Positions 1 to 9,173 of a stretch of DNA of 64,000 nt are shown here, in pieces (position 1 is the stretch's first letter; every line of letters begins with the position of its first letter). The translations under genes and the position numbers were made by a program. The notes below the pieces were generated by a model, which saw only the letters and a program-made list of their open reading frames with translations, had not been told where the DNA came from and did not search any database. Source of the DNA: Fusicatenibacter saccharivorans (GTDB taxonomy: Bacteria > Bacillota > Clostridia > Lachnospirales > Lachnospiraceae); contig NZ_JADNOP010000014.1 of assembly GCF_015557635.1 (NCBI RefSeq), forward strand, positions 1-64,000. The letters are read 5' to 3'.

Positions 1-120
1 GTACCGCAGGGCATACGGGAACAGGATAAACATAGCTTGTGGACACTGTGTAAGACATTGCAGTACCGTAAGGTATTTGTCAATGCAGTAGTGGAAGAAA
101 CAAGAATCCCCCTGCTTTAG
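1..120 (+). CDS. C-terminal end of an unidentified protein (partial)
   Basis: Frame 1 is open from the window edge to a TAG at 118-120 and encodes 39 residues ending in TRIPLL. It is followed 20 bases later by a strong rho-independent terminator, so it is probably the true 3' end of a gene starting outside the window. I do not recognise the family from this short tail. It could also be a remnant, since the next 1.5 kb contains decayed mobile DNA. Confidence 0.4.
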   Translation, partial: VPQGIREQDKHSLWTLCKTLQYRKVFVNAVVEETRIPLL

Positions 121-140
121 CTGGTTGCTCATAAAAAAGT

Positions 141-183
141 GAATCCGACCTATGGCTGCAATCAAAGGTCGGATTCTTTTTTT
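141..183 (+). terminator. rho-independent terminator
   Basis: GAATCCGACCT (141-151) pairs perfectly with AGGTCGGATTC (166-176), followed by a run of seven T. It ends the partial gene at the left edge. The 140 bases from here to 324 contain no gene that I can see. Confidence 0.85.
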
Positions 184-323
184 ATGTTAGGGCTGGAATA
201 TCCATGGCTCCCTCTGACGCGGGAGGCTTGGATGCGGTGCAAAATCGCACATTACCGCACTACACCGAATGGTGTATAGAAGTGCGCCCTTACTGTTTGA
301 CAAATTGGAATTGATTTTCCTTT

Positions 324-830
324 TTATTTCTTAGTATCAATCCAAATGAAAACTCTCTCGTCAGTTCTTTCAGTAACAACACCTCCGTTTGCTATTGCCA
401 CAGCTTGAGATGCTATGTTATCTAAAAGAATGGTTACTAACACTTTATCTATTCCCATTTCTTTCGCTTCATTAAGCAATAATCTCAGCAGTTCTTTTCC
501 ATATCCTTTTCCACGAAACGCTGGTGCAATTCCGTACCCGATATTTCCTCCTGCTTTTCTCAGTGCCTCAGTCAAAAAATGTCTGGCAGAACCAAATCCA
601 ACCGGAATACCATCAGCATATAGCCAAAAAGTTGTAGAAGGCACTTTCCAACCATCTACAATCCCTTCTTGCTCAGAATCCCTCTGTTTTACAATCAGCC
701 ATTCTTTATACTCATCAAATGTTAATCCGTTGGCTTTGTTAATTAATCCATTTTCTTCAGCAGGGATCTCTTGCAGCATTGTGTAAATATCTAAGCCATT
801 ATCAACTGACAATCTTTTTAATTCCAACAT
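324..830 (-). CDS. GNAT-family N-acetyltransferase
   Basis: Protein of 168 residues. The acetyl-CoA binding signature of the GNAT fold is visible in the second half: GYGIAPAFRGKGYGKELL, that is, beta-strand 4 followed by the R/Q-x-x-G-x-G/A loop. GNAT enzymes transfer an acetyl group from acetyl-CoA to an amine; the substrate cannot be read from sequence. The ATG at 830 is preferred over an upstream in-frame TTG at 839, because the AAGGAG ribosome binding site lies only two bases from the TTG but eleven from the ATG. It is a single gene, convergent with the partial gene at the left edge and not in an operon. Antibiotic or small-molecule acetylation is possible but unsupported. Confidence 0.85.
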   Translation of the reverse strand: MLELKRLSVDNGLDIYTMLQEIPAEENGLINKANGLTFDEYKEWLIVKQRDSEQEGIVDGWKVPSTTFWLYADGIPVGFGSARHFLTEALRKAGGNIGYGIAPAFRGKGYGKELLRLLLNEAKEMGIDKVLVTILLDNIASQAVAIANGGVVTERTDERVFIWIDTKK

Positions 831-916
831 TATTTTCAATTCTCCTTAATCAAATAAACTCAAGTTTATCAGTCTGTTTAATCATATCATATGGCTTCAA
901 TGTACGGCAAGAACAA

Positions 917-940
917 TCCCGGCAGACATTACTGCCGGGA
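917..940. other. 9-bp perfect hairpin in intergenic DNA
   Basis: TCCCGGCAG and CTGCCGGGA are separated by a 6-base loop. No T run follows on either strand, so this is a weak terminator candidate at best. It lies upstream of the GNAT gene. The remaining bases between 831 and 1040 show no gene. Confidence 0.4.
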
Positions 941-1040
941 CTGATGCTGTTTTATGGACATCTACATTTAGCTGTGGGGAGTGTCAAAAAATGATATGGG
1001 TGTCAAAACACTCGTTTTATAGTAACTCATTAACTAACGT

Positions 1041-1448
1041 ACCTTGAAAATTTCATATAAGACAACAAATATTTCATATTAGTAGTGTTTTCCATTAACA
1101 TACATTCAGATTCTTTGTTGCTTTTTTAGCTGTTTGCTGAAAGTAAGGCGCACTGATCCAGACTGTCCAGATATGCTGACAGTTTCTTAAAATTCAATGC
1201 CGCAAGTTTAATTCCGAACCGAAGCTTTGTGGCTAAAAGTCCTCTGACCGGCATTGCCCTGTCTGCTTGATATAGCTGCAGCTTTTCGGGGCATTTCCGG
1301 CAGGACAGCTGATAACCCTGGTCCCTTCTTCTGTGAATAAGAAATTATTCATTCTTAGCAAAAGACATGGGATCACCTCACAAATAATCTGAGATCATTA
1401 TACCATTTCCTGACATAAATTTATTGTTTTATATGAAATTTTCAAGGT
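1041..1448. mobile_element. 408-bp decayed insertion element with terminal inverted repeats
   Basis: The 25 bases at 1041-1065 and 1424-1448 are inverted repeats with a single mismatch, starting ACCTTGAAAATTTCATATAA on the outside. Inside, on the minus strand, lies a transposase remnant with its own ribosome binding site next to one repeat and its stop codon 61 bases from the other. This is what an internally deleted insertion sequence, or a MITE derived from one, looks like. I could not identify a target-site duplication by eye. The flanking bases 1449-1640 hold no further gene. Confidence 0.65.
1126..1368 (-). pseudogene. transposase remnant inside the 408-bp element
   Basis: On the minus strand a GAGGTGATC ribosome binding site precedes ATG at 1368. 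The reading frame runs 81 codons to a stop at 1126-1128 but is broken by a TAA at codon 8. The distal part, with LLATKLRFGIKLAALNFKKL, resembles the C-terminal segment of DDE transposases of insertion sequences. A full transposase would be several hundred residues, so most of the gene is missing. The family assignment is tentative. Confidence 0.5.
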
Positions 1449-1688
1449 TCGCACGGGTGTACCTTTTTTTACAAAAATGATTAGTCAATATTTCTAAATT
1501 TAAAGGTTAATTCTTCTATATCTTCCAATATACTATCCATGATATCTTCTAGATAAGTAAAAACGCGCGTGAAAATCTAAAATAATTTTGGAGAGTTATT
1601 GCAATGAGAGACAAATAATAGAGGTATTGTAAAATCTCAAATGTTTGGCCTTATAGTAGGACTTTCTAAGAATATAGGGAGGAATAAC

Positions 1689-3371
1689 ATGAAAAGGAAG
1701 AAAATTTTAGCTCTGCTTATGGTAGCAGCACTCTGCGTTGGAACAGTGGCAGGATGTGGCTCCAAGGATACGGAAAGCAGTAAGAATGAAAACAGCGAGA
1801 GCAGTACTGGGGACAGTAAGGATGATTTGTCACCTATAACTTTCAAGTACTACAATGCAGACGGAAAAAATGGTAACTGGGAAAATCCTGTTGCTCAGGC
1901 GATTACTGAAGCCACAGGTGTGACTTTGGATATTTCCTATCCGGTATCCAGTACAGGCGATCCTGACGAGGATATATCTTTGATGATTGCTGAGGACAAA
2001 TATCCAGATATGATTTATGCTAAGCAAAGTGTAAACAGTCTGTATGAGGCAGGTGCACTTATTGATATGACAGATCTGATCGAGGAATATGGTCCAAATA
2101 TTAAAAAAATGTACGGCGATGAGTTTGAAAAGCTGAAATGGGGTTCTGGAGATGAAGGAATATATCAGCTTTCTTATGCTGGTGTAGGATACCAGATTTT
2201 GGCAACCGGAGGAAACTGCCAGATACAGTACGCAGCTCTTAAGGAAAATAATTATGAATATCCTAAGACTCTGGAGGAGTATGAAGCCCTGATCAAGCAG
2301 TACCTGGCAGCACATCCTAAAACCGATGATGGTCTGGATACCATTGGTATTTCCATGAGTGCTGCTGACTGGCACTGGCTCATTACACTCAGTAATCCCG
2401 CTGGATTTATTGCTGATGGTGCACCGGATAACGGTTCCTGGCTTGTTGATGATAACTATAACTGCATTTACAAGCATGTGAGTGATAAAGAAAAAGAATA
2501 TTTCAGATGGCTGAGTCGTATGTATGATGAGGGAATTCTGGATCCAAACTTTGCAACACAGACAGATGACGATTACATTGCAAAGCTTGCCAGCGGACGT
2601 GTTGTAGCTATTACTGATGCACTTTGGCATTATGGACAGGCGGAAGCAACATTGAAAGCAGAAGGAAAACTGGATAAAACATATTGTCCGCTTCCTGTGA
2701 CAATTGATGCTGAGACGAAGGCACCCACACTGATGTATCAGGGTCTTCAGGTTGGATACGGACTGGCAATCACAAAGGACTGTGAGGATCCGGTTCGTGC
2801 AATTAAATTCCTTGATTATCTCTGCTCCGATGAGGGTGCAGTACTTTACAAATGGGGTGTTGAAGGAGAAAACTATTTTGTAGATGAGAATGGAATGAGA
2901 TATCGTACGGAAGAAGAGATTGCAAAAGCAAGTTCTGATCCGGATTACGGAAAAAATACTGGTATTGGCAATTATACGGGATTTCCGATTTATGGAGACG
3001 GTGCAGTGGATGAAAATGGTAATCCTTACACACCTGTTACGAGAGAATCTGTAATTGCAGAGTATAACGAGGAGCAGAAGGCAGCTTGTGAAGCATGGAA
3101 TGTAGAGATGCTGACCGATATCTTCCCGCAGCCAGATGAATTCGAAACACCGCCGTATTCCCCACTTTGGGCATATGCGACACCGCAGGAGATTACGAAC
3201 AATGTGGAAATTCTGAATGAGATTGCATGGCCGGGACTGATTAAGTGCGTAACAGAAAGTGTAGATAATTTTGATGCAAACTGGGATAAGCTGATTGCGG
3301 ATTATGAGGCTAATGGATTGGAAGAAACAGAACAGATGATGACAGATTTCCTGGCAGAAAAAATTTCATAA
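1689..3371 (+). CDS. Extracellular solute-binding lipoprotein (ABC sugar-uptake type)
   Basis: Protein of 560 residues with a lipoprotein signal: basic MKRKK, a hydrophobic stretch and a VAGC lipobox, with the modified cysteine at residue 23, then a Ser/Glu/Asp-rich linker. The mature part has the composition and length of LplA-type family 1 solute-binding proteins used by ABC importers for oligosaccharides. It would be anchored to the outer face of the membrane and deliver ligand to a permease. ATG 1689 is chosen because GGAGG sits a few bases upstream and the signal peptide begins there. No permease or ATPase gene is adjacent, so it is an orphan here. A terminator follows, and the GH3 glycosidase 100 bases downstream suggests a glycoside ligand (inference). 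Confidence 0.88.
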   Translation: MKRKKILALLMVAALCVGTVAGCGSKDTESSKNENSESSTGDSKDDLSPITFKYYNADGKNGNWENPVAQAITEATGVTLDISYPVSSTGDPDEDISLMIAEDKYPDMIYAKQSVNSLYEAGALIDMTDLIEEYGPNIKKMYGDEFEKLKWGSGDEGIYQLSYAGVGYQILATGGNCQIQYAALKENNYEYPKTLEEYEALIKQYLAAHPKTDDGLDTIGISMSAADWHWLITLSNPAGFIADGAPDNGSWLVDDNYNCIYKHVSDKEKEYFRWLSRMYDEGILDPNFATQTDDDYIAKLASGRVVAITDALWHYGQAEATLKAEGKLDKTYCPLPVTIDAETKAPTLMYQGLQVGYGLAITKDCEDPVRAIKFLDYLCSDEGAVLYKWGVEGENYFVDENGMRYRTEEEIAKASSDPDYGKNTGIGNYTGFPIYGDGAVDENGNPYTPVTRESVIAEYNEEQKAACEAWNVEMLTDIFPQPDEFETPPYSPLWAYATPQEITNNVEILNEIAWPGLIKCVTESVDNFDANWDKLIADYEANGLEETEQMMTDFLAEKIS

Positions 3372-3395
3372 ACAAAAATATGGAAACTGATAAAG

Positions 3396-3426
3396 GGACC
3401 TGATTCGTAAGGAGTCAGGTTCTTTT
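3396..3426 (+). terminator. rho-independent terminator after the solute-binding protein
   Basis: ACCTGATTC pairs with GAGTCAGGT (one G-T pair) around a short loop and is followed by TTCTTTTC. The stem is moderate, so some read-through into the GH3 gene is plausible. Confidence 0.65.
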
Positions 3427-3472
3427 CATAAATGGATAAGAGGGGAATAGAAATGAAAGGCAGGGAAAAAAT

Positions 3473-6316
3473 ATGAAAAGTAATACGATATATCCGCCGA
3501 TGTCCGAACGTGAGATCAGCGGTGCTGCAATATCGAGAGAAGCGGCGACGCAGGGAATGGTACTTTTAAAAAACATAAATGGGGTTCTTCCGTTAAAGGG
3601 CAGGGGAAAGATTGCCTTGTTTGGAAACGGAGCTGCCAGAACAATCCGCGGCGGAACGGGATCGGGAGATCCTTTTAACGGCGGTCTTTCCGGCGGTGGT
3701 GATCAGGATGTGGATCAGTCTCTGCGTTATCATATTAATATTCTGAATGCTATGGAAACAGAAGGTTTTGAGATTGTGAACCGGGAACAGCAGATGGCGT
3801 GGGCCAGATGCTATGATCTGGCCAAAAGAGAGATGAAGGACCAGGTCATGAGTGTTTTTGCGTTTCCGGAGGAACCGCTGACAACAGAAAAACTGGAAGA
3901 ATATGCAAAAGAAACAGAAACTGCTATTTGTGTCATTTCGAGAAATTCCGGTGAGGGAAATGATCGTTTCATGAAAAAAGAAGTATCCATTGGGGATAAA
4001 AAGTATGAAATTGGAGATTACAGGCTTTCTGCAGTGGAGATGGATAATCTTAAAAAGCTGCGGTCAGCTTTTTCCTCATTGATACTGGTGCTGAATGTTC
4101 CGGGCTCCATATCGGTGCAGGATCTGGAGGCAGCTTGTGCGGATGCTATTCTTCTCATGGGGCAGGCAGGACAGGAGGGAGGAGCCGCCGTTACCGATAT
4201 TCTCACAGGTAAGGCAACACCGTCAGGAAAACTGACCGCAACCTGGGCAAAAAAATATGAAGATTATCCTACGGCAGGCAATTTCCTTCAGGATTTTAAT
4301 AAAGCAGTATATACGGAAGGAATTTATGTAGGTTATCGTTACTTTGATACATTTAATGTTGATCCGGGTTATCCTTTTGGTTATGGACTCTCCTATACGA
4401 CATTTGCACTGGGAAATCTGGAGGCATCGCTGGATGAGGATACACTGGTTCTTGGCGTAACAGTAGAAAATACAGGAGCGTTTGCCGGACGTGAAGTTGT
4501 GCAGGTATATGTTTCTGCACCGGTATCGGAGATGGATATGCCGGAACAGGAGCTGAAAGGTTTCCAAAAAACGATGTTACTGGCACCGGGCGAAAAGGAA
4601 GATGTCAAAATCCGCATACCGCTGCGTAATCTTGCATCTTATAGTGAAAATGCAGGAGGTTATATTCTGTCAAAAGGAGATTATGGAGTGCGTATCGGTA
4701 CTTCTTCCAGAGATACAAAACCGGTGTGCAAGATTCGGCTGGAACAAACTGCTTTGACAGAACAGGTATTGGTGGAGCTTCCGTTAACGGAAACTTTGGA
4801 GGAAAAGAAGGGGTTAACTGACCGAAAGGATGAAACTATATGGAAGGATGTACCGGTTCTTCTGGCTGTGCAGATACCGGAAACGCTGGATTCGCGTTCA
4901 GCCTATAGCGATGAAAAGGTGGTTACATATGCGACAGATACCAGCTATCAGCCGGTTATGCCTTACGAAACAGTACGGTACGTGGAAAAGAAAGAATGGA
5001 AGCTGAATGATGTGGCTTCGGGCAGAGTGTCAATGGAAGAATTTGCCGCACAGCTTGATGCTGCGCAATTGGCGGATCTTTGCTGTGGTACAGGCTGGGG
5101 TGTGCAGGATGAGAACAATCCTGTGATTGGAGCCAGTTCGGAATCTGTACCTGGAGCGGCAGGGGAAACAACACACGCACTGGAAAGTTATGGTGTTTCT
5201 TCTATTGTATTGGCAGACGGTCCGGGCGGTGTGCGTATCACACAGCAGTTTGAGGCAACCGATCTGGAATCGGGGGAAAAGAGGCAGGTATACCATTACT
5301 GTACGGCATGGCCGGTGGGTACGCTTCTTGCTCAGTCTTTTGATCCGGAAATTTTGGAACAGGTAGGATGCGGAATGGCAGCAGATATGCAGGCAATGCG
5401 GATTGATTTGCTTCTGGGACCAGGAATGAATATTCAGCGTGATCCTATGTGCGGACGAAATTTTGAATATTTTTCTGAAGATCCTCTCATATCTGGAAAG
5501 ATGGCGTCAGCAATGGTACGCGGCCTTCAGAGCCTGCCAGGAGGAGGTGGATGCATTAAGCATTATGCAGCTAATAATCAGGAGACGAATCGAAATGCTG
5601 TGGATTCTGTGATTGGTCAGCGGGCACTGAGGGAAATTTATCTGGAACCCTATAAAATTGCTATTCAGGAATCTCAGCCGTTGTCTATCATGAGTTCCTA
5701 CAATCTGATCAACGGTGTTCCTACAGCAGATAGTTATGACTTATGTACGGATCTTGCCCGCGGAGAATGGGGATTTGAAGGTCTGATCATGACTGATTGG
5801 AACGGAGGCAGCAGTACACCCTGGAAATCCATGCATGCCGGAAATGATTTGATTATGCCGGGAGGAAAAGGAAGGGCCATGAATATTCTTCAGGCTGTGA
5901 GAACAGTTATGCCGGAGTTTGATGAACGTGGGCAGGTAATTATGGTGCAGGAAGTACCATTTGCACCGGTTTTTGCAGCCCGCTGGAATTCCTTTACGGT
6001 TGATCCGGAAGGACCGGATACAGTCATGGCACCTCTGGGTGAAGGACATACTGCCGAGATGAAGGATGGAGAGATTTTGGTTGATGGGGAAAAAGTCTAC
6101 ATGCAGGCAAATGATATGAAAACATTTTTCAATGATCCGGCAAGCTTTGTGCCAAAGATATGCCCGGCCAATGAGGAAGTTGCTTTTATTTTAGATGATG
6201 GCAGAGCAATCGGGTACAAAGGACATTTAGATAAGAAACCTCGTCTGTGTCTCGGAGATGTGCAAAGATGTGCAGTCCATAATCTTCGGATCATTCTGAA
6301 ATGTATGGGATTATAG
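3473..6316 (+). CDS. Glycoside hydrolase family 3 (beta-glucosidase type), permuted domain order
   Basis: Protein of 947 residues without a signal peptide, hence cytoplasmic. The usual GH3 order is rearranged. The alpha/beta sandwich domain comes first (about residues 15-290), then a fibronectin III-like domain (about 330-420). The catalytic TIM-barrel domain comes last, with DGPGGVR, GPGMNIQRDP, CIKHYAANNQE and IMTDWNGG, whose Asp775 is the expected nucleophile. This order is known from rumen beta-glucosidases of Butyrivibrio and Ruminococcus. Such enzymes cleave terminal non-reducing beta-linked glucose or xylose; the specificity is not readable here. It probably works with the solute-binding protein upstream and the esterase downstream on plant glycosides (inference). 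ATG 3473 is the only start with an upstream purine-rich site. Confidence 0.9.
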   Translation: MKSNTIYPPMSEREISGAAISREAATQGMVLLKNINGVLPLKGRGKIALFGNGAARTIRGGTGSGDPFNGGLSGGGDQDVDQSLRYHINILNAMETEGFEIVNREQQMAWARCYDLAKREMKDQVMSVFAFPEEPLTTEKLEEYAKETETAICVISRNSGEGNDRFMKKEVSIGDKKYEIGDYRLSAVEMDNLKKLRSAFSSLILVLNVPGSISVQDLEAACADAILLMGQAGQEGGAAVTDILTGKATPSGKLTATWAKKYEDYPTAGNFLQDFNKAVYTEGIYVGYRYFDTFNVDPGYPFGYGLSYTTFALGNLEASLDEDTLVLGVTVENTGAFAGREVVQVYVSAPVSEMDMPEQELKGFQKTMLLAPGEKEDVKIRIPLRNLASYSENAGGYILSKGDYGVRIGTSSRDTKPVCKIRLEQTALTEQVLVELPLTETLEEKKGLTDRKDETIWKDVPVLLAVQIPETLDSRSAYSDEKVVTYATDTSYQPVMPYETVRYVEKKEWKLNDVASGRVSMEEFAAQLDAAQLADLCCGTGWGVQDENNPVIGASSESVPGAAGETTHALESYGVSSIVLADGPGGVRITQQFEATDLESGEKRQVYHYCTAWPVGTLLAQSFDPEILEQVGCGMAADMQAMRIDLLLGPGMNIQRDPMCGRNFEYFSEDPLISGKMASAMVRGLQSLPGGGGCIKHYAANNQETNRNAVDSVIGQRALREIYLEPYKIAIQESQPLSIMSSYNLINGVPTADSYDLCTDLARGEWGFEGLIMTDWNGGSSTPWKSMHAGNDLIMPGGKGRAMNILQAVRTVMPEFDERGQVIMVQEVPFAPVFAARWNSFTVDPEGPDTVMAPLGEGHTAEMKDGEILVDGEKVYMQANDMKTFFNDPASFVPKICPANEEVAFILDDGRAIGYKGHLDKKPRLCLGDVQRCAVHNLRIILKCMGL

Positions 6317-6352
6317 TAGATGGGTATCAACAATTATTGTATAATGAGGTGA

Positions 6353-6535
6353 AAAAGTTTAGAAAATGAGAGGATGACTGAAGTCGGAAAAGAGATTGGA
6401 TATGAAAATACGGAAAACTTTTTTCGTGCGTTTAAAAAGCATTATCATATGACTCCCTCTCAGTATCGGGCTGCAATACAGGAAGAGACCAATATGCAAA
6501 CTGTATGTGGAGATAGAGATGTAATAAAACGGTAA
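6353..6535 (+). pseudogene. Remnant of an AraC-family regulator (C-terminal HTH only)
   Basis: The frame from 6353 to TAA at 6533-6535 encodes the second helix-turn-helix of an AraC/XylS regulator: ENERMTEVGKEIGYENTENF, then RAFKKHYHMTPSQYR. A stop codon lies immediately upstream in frame (6350-6352). The sensory domain and first helix-turn-helix are absent, since the preceding bases belong to the GH3 gene. It is therefore a truncated gene. It was probably the local regulator of this carbohydrate locus before a deletion. Confidence 0.75.
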
Positions 6536-6603
6536 CAAAAAAATGACAAAATGGTAATGAAATAAGATATACATAAAATTACTAAAGAAAGGTGGAATAC
6601 AAA

Positions 6604-8163
6604 ATGGGAGATTGTTTTTACTGTAGTAAGGCAGAACCGGTAGTTCAGACTAAGGCGGGTAAGATACGGGGATTTAAGATGAATTCTACATACACTTTCC
6701 ATGGCATCAAGTATGCTGATGCTGATCGCTTTCAAATGCCCAGAGAGGTAAAACCATGGAAAGGTATTAAAAATGCTCTGGCCTACGGTTATGTGTGTCC
6801 TATGCTGATGCAGGATCATCCGTTGATGGAGGTTATGATCCCACATCGTTACTGGCCAATGGATGAGAATTGTCAGTATCTGAATATTTGGACACAGAGT
6901 CTGGATCCGGAAGCAAAAAAACCGGTTATGGTATGGTTGCACGGAGGTGGATTCTTTGCAGGCTCATCCATTGAACAGGTGGCGTATGAGGGAGATCATC
7001 TGAGTGAGTACGGAGATGTGGTTGTCGTGTCATTGAACCATCGTCTGAATATTTTGGGATATCTTGATTTATCTGCTTATGGGGAAAAATACTACAATTC
7101 TGCTAATGTGGGAAATGCAGATATGGTCGCAGCCCTTCATTGGATTCAGGACAATATTGCTAGTTTTGGCGGAGATCCAGGTAATGTAACCCTGTTTGGT
7201 CAGTCCGGTGGTGGAATGAAAGTTTATTCCCTGATGAATACACCGGCTGCAGAAGGTTTATTCCATAAGGGGATTATCCAGAGCGGCGTAATAGAAGAAG
7301 GTAAAAAAGAGGCAGAGGATGACGGTACCGCAATTGTGGAGGCCCTTCTGACGGAATTGAAGTTGGAATCCGTTGAGGATTTGGAAACGATTCCTTACTA
7401 TTTCCTTGCGGAAGCATATAATAAGGTGTCACCCAAGCTGCAGGAGAAAGGACTCTACGTGGGCGGAGAGCCGAGAGCAAATTCATGGTATGCCGGTGAT
7501 CCGCGCAGAGTAGGATTTACCGATGGAGCAAAAAAGATTCCGGTGATAGTGGGTAGCGTTTTTGGAGAATTTGATTTCAAGCCGGTTCTGGAGAATAGGG
7601 ATGAACTGACCCGTGAGGAAACGATGAAACTTCTGGAAAAATGCTTTCAGGAGGATGCAGAAGAGATTGCAGCAGAATTCGAAAAAGCATATCCGAATAA
7701 TCGCCTTGTAGATGTTCTGTCGCTGGATTATATTTTCCGTTATGCATCGAAAGATTTCATTGCGAAGAAGTCAGTACATAAGGAAGCTCCCGTATATTCC
7801 TACATGTTTAATTATGAATTCCCATATGAGGGAGGAAAACTGGCATGGCATTGCTCTGAAATCCCGTTTGTTTTCCATAATATTGACCGAATTCCTATCT
7901 GCAATGTGCCGGGAGAAACAGACCGCCTGCAGGAGAGAATATGTGGTGCCTGGATAAACTTTGCGAGATACGGAAATCCTTCCGTTCCTTCTCTTCCGCA
8001 GTGGCCGGTATGTGAGCCAGGTAAAGAGGCAATTATGATTTTTGACAATATCTGCGAAGTTAAAGATAATTATGACCACAGGCTGATGGAGCTTCTTGTT
8101 AAACATGCTCCGGCATTTACTGTACCATTAGATGAGGATGCAGAAAATGTATTTATGCACTGA
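6604..8163 (+). CDS. Type-B carboxylesterase/lipase family protein
   Basis: Protein of 519 residues with the alpha/beta-hydrolase fold of type-B carboxylesterases. Visible are the oxyanion-hole segment WLHGGGFFAGSS, the nucleophile elbow FGQSGGG (Ser201, with Gln where most members have Glu), the acidic residue in GSVFGEFDF, and the histidine region AWHCSEIPFVF. It would hydrolyse carboxylic esters; no signal peptide is seen, so it is intracellular. ATG 6604 is chosen because AAAGGTGG sits 8 bases upstream; a GTG four codons earlier overlaps that site. It lies 21 bases before the metallo-hydrolase gene and likely shares its transcript. A role in removing acyl groups from imported glycosides is inference from context. 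Confidence 0.9.
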   Translation: MGDCFYCSKAEPVVQTKAGKIRGFKMNSTYTFHGIKYADADRFQMPREVKPWKGIKNALAYGYVCPMLMQDHPLMEVMIPHRYWPMDENCQYLNIWTQSLDPEAKKPVMVWLHGGGFFAGSSIEQVAYEGDHLSEYGDVVVVSLNHRLNILGYLDLSAYGEKYYNSANVGNADMVAALHWIQDNIASFGGDPGNVTLFGQSGGGMKVYSLMNTPAAEGLFHKGIIQSGVIEEGKKEAEDDGTAIVEALLTELKLESVEDLETIPYYFLAEAYNKVSPKLQEKGLYVGGEPRANSWYAGDPRRVGFTDGAKKIPVIVGSVFGEFDFKPVLENRDELTREETMKLLEKCFQEDAEEIAAEFEKAYPNNRLVDVLSLDYIFRYASKDFIAKKSVHKEAPVYSYMFNYEFPYEGGKLAWHCSEIPFVFHNIDRIPICNVPGETDRLQERICGAWINFARYGNPSVPSLPQWPVCEPGKEAIMIFDNICEVKDNYDHRLMELLVKHAPAFTVPLDEDAENVFMH

Positions 8164-8178
8164 TGCGGAAAGGATGGA

Positions 8179-9033
8179 ATGCATATGGCAAAGCTGACTA
8201 CATATCAGGTGACGGAGATTGCAAAAGACACCTGGGTTATCAATGAGGCTGGTATGACAGCCATGTTTTTGTTAAAAGGTACGGAACGTGCATTACTCAT
8301 CGATACGGGTGTCGGAATGACAGACCTGAAAAAGCTGATTTCCTGGCTGACTCCGCTTCCCTATGATGTAGTGCTGACACATGGACATCCGGATCATATC
8401 GGAGGAGCTGCTCAGTTTGAAGAGGTATATATTCACGAAAAAGATGAGGATAGTCTTAAACCGATAAATTATGATAGAATCGCAGATTATGTGGAACTTT
8501 TGGGAAATATGGGAGCTTACGATGTGTATGACTGTAGCCCTGCGGATATCCGGCGGATACAAAAGATGCCAAAATGTCTTCCTTTGAAGGAGGGGATGGT
8601 GTTTGAGCTGGGGGGACGCAGTATCGAGGTAATTGAGACACCGGGTCATACATCGGGAGGCTGTTGTTTCCTTGATCGGAAAGAGCGAATCCTGTTTTCT
8701 GGAGATGCCTGCAATGGTAATCTGCTCTGCAGAGACAGTATTAATACACTATTGGGAGCTCTGGATAAAATCAAGTCCTATGAAAGTGAATTTGACCGCA
8801 ATTTTAATGGCCATGTGGGATATGCGGGAATGCCTTTCGTTGGTTCCATGGATCATAGCATCATGAATACAGCGATACGCATCTGTGAGAATATCCTTTC
8901 AGGAACTGCGAAAATCGAGGATGGCGGTAAGAATGCGTTTGACGGAGATTGCAAGGTTGCGACAGACGGAAGAATCCGTATTGTATTTTCCCCAGACAGA
9001 CTGATAGATGAAGGTGAAATTCCAGTAAGATAA
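8179..9033 (+). CDS. Metallo-beta-lactamase-fold hydrolase
   Basis: Protein of 284 residues. The metal-binding motif is clear: THGHPDHIGG with His68, His70, Asp72 and His73, followed by ETPGHTSGG and LFSGDAC, which supply the remaining ligands of a binuclear zinc site. Members hydrolyse thioesters, lactones, phosphodiesters or other esters; the substrate is not readable. Two in-frame ATG codons (8179 and 8185) follow an AAAGGA site, and the second has the better spacing. It follows the esterase by 15 bases and is probably co-transcribed, ending at a hairpin near 9061. Confidence 0.88.
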   Translation: MHMAKLTTYQVTEIAKDTWVINEAGMTAMFLLKGTERALLIDTGVGMTDLKKLISWLTPLPYDVVLTHGHPDHIGGAAQFEEVYIHEKDEDSLKPINYDRIADYVELLGNMGAYDVYDCSPADIRRIQKMPKCLPLKEGMVFELGGRSIEVIETPGHTSGGCCFLDRKERILFSGDACNGNLLCRDSINTLLGALDKIKSYESEFDRNFNGHVGYAGMPFVGSMDHSIMNTAIRICENILSGTAKIEDGGKNAFDGDCKVATDGRIRIVFSPDRLIDEGEIPVR

Positions 9034-9060
9034 ACACAACAGACTCCGCTGGGGTTAACT

Positions 9061-9100
9061 TAAGCCTGAAAGCCTTGAAATCAAGACCTTTGGGCTTTTT
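9061..9100 (+). terminator. probable terminator after the metallo-hydrolase
   Basis: AAGCC and GGGCTT arms enclose an inner CTTGAAATCAAG hairpin, and TTTTT follows. The stem is imperfect. Confidence 0.5.
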
Positions 9101-9173
9101 ATAAGTGTGCCATCAAGGCAGAATCTCCGGTTCTGGTGGCTTACAGTACCATAGAAATGATGAGGTAATAAGA

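Noticed and set aside
415-786. Open frame of 123 codons on the plus strand opposite the GNAT gene
   Set aside because: It is the shadow of the acetyltransferase: no ribosome binding site and no protein-like motifs, while the minus frame has a clear GNAT signature.
779-994. Open frame of 71 codons in the left intergenic region
   Set aside because: It has no ribosome binding site and overlaps the start of the GNAT gene and a hairpin.
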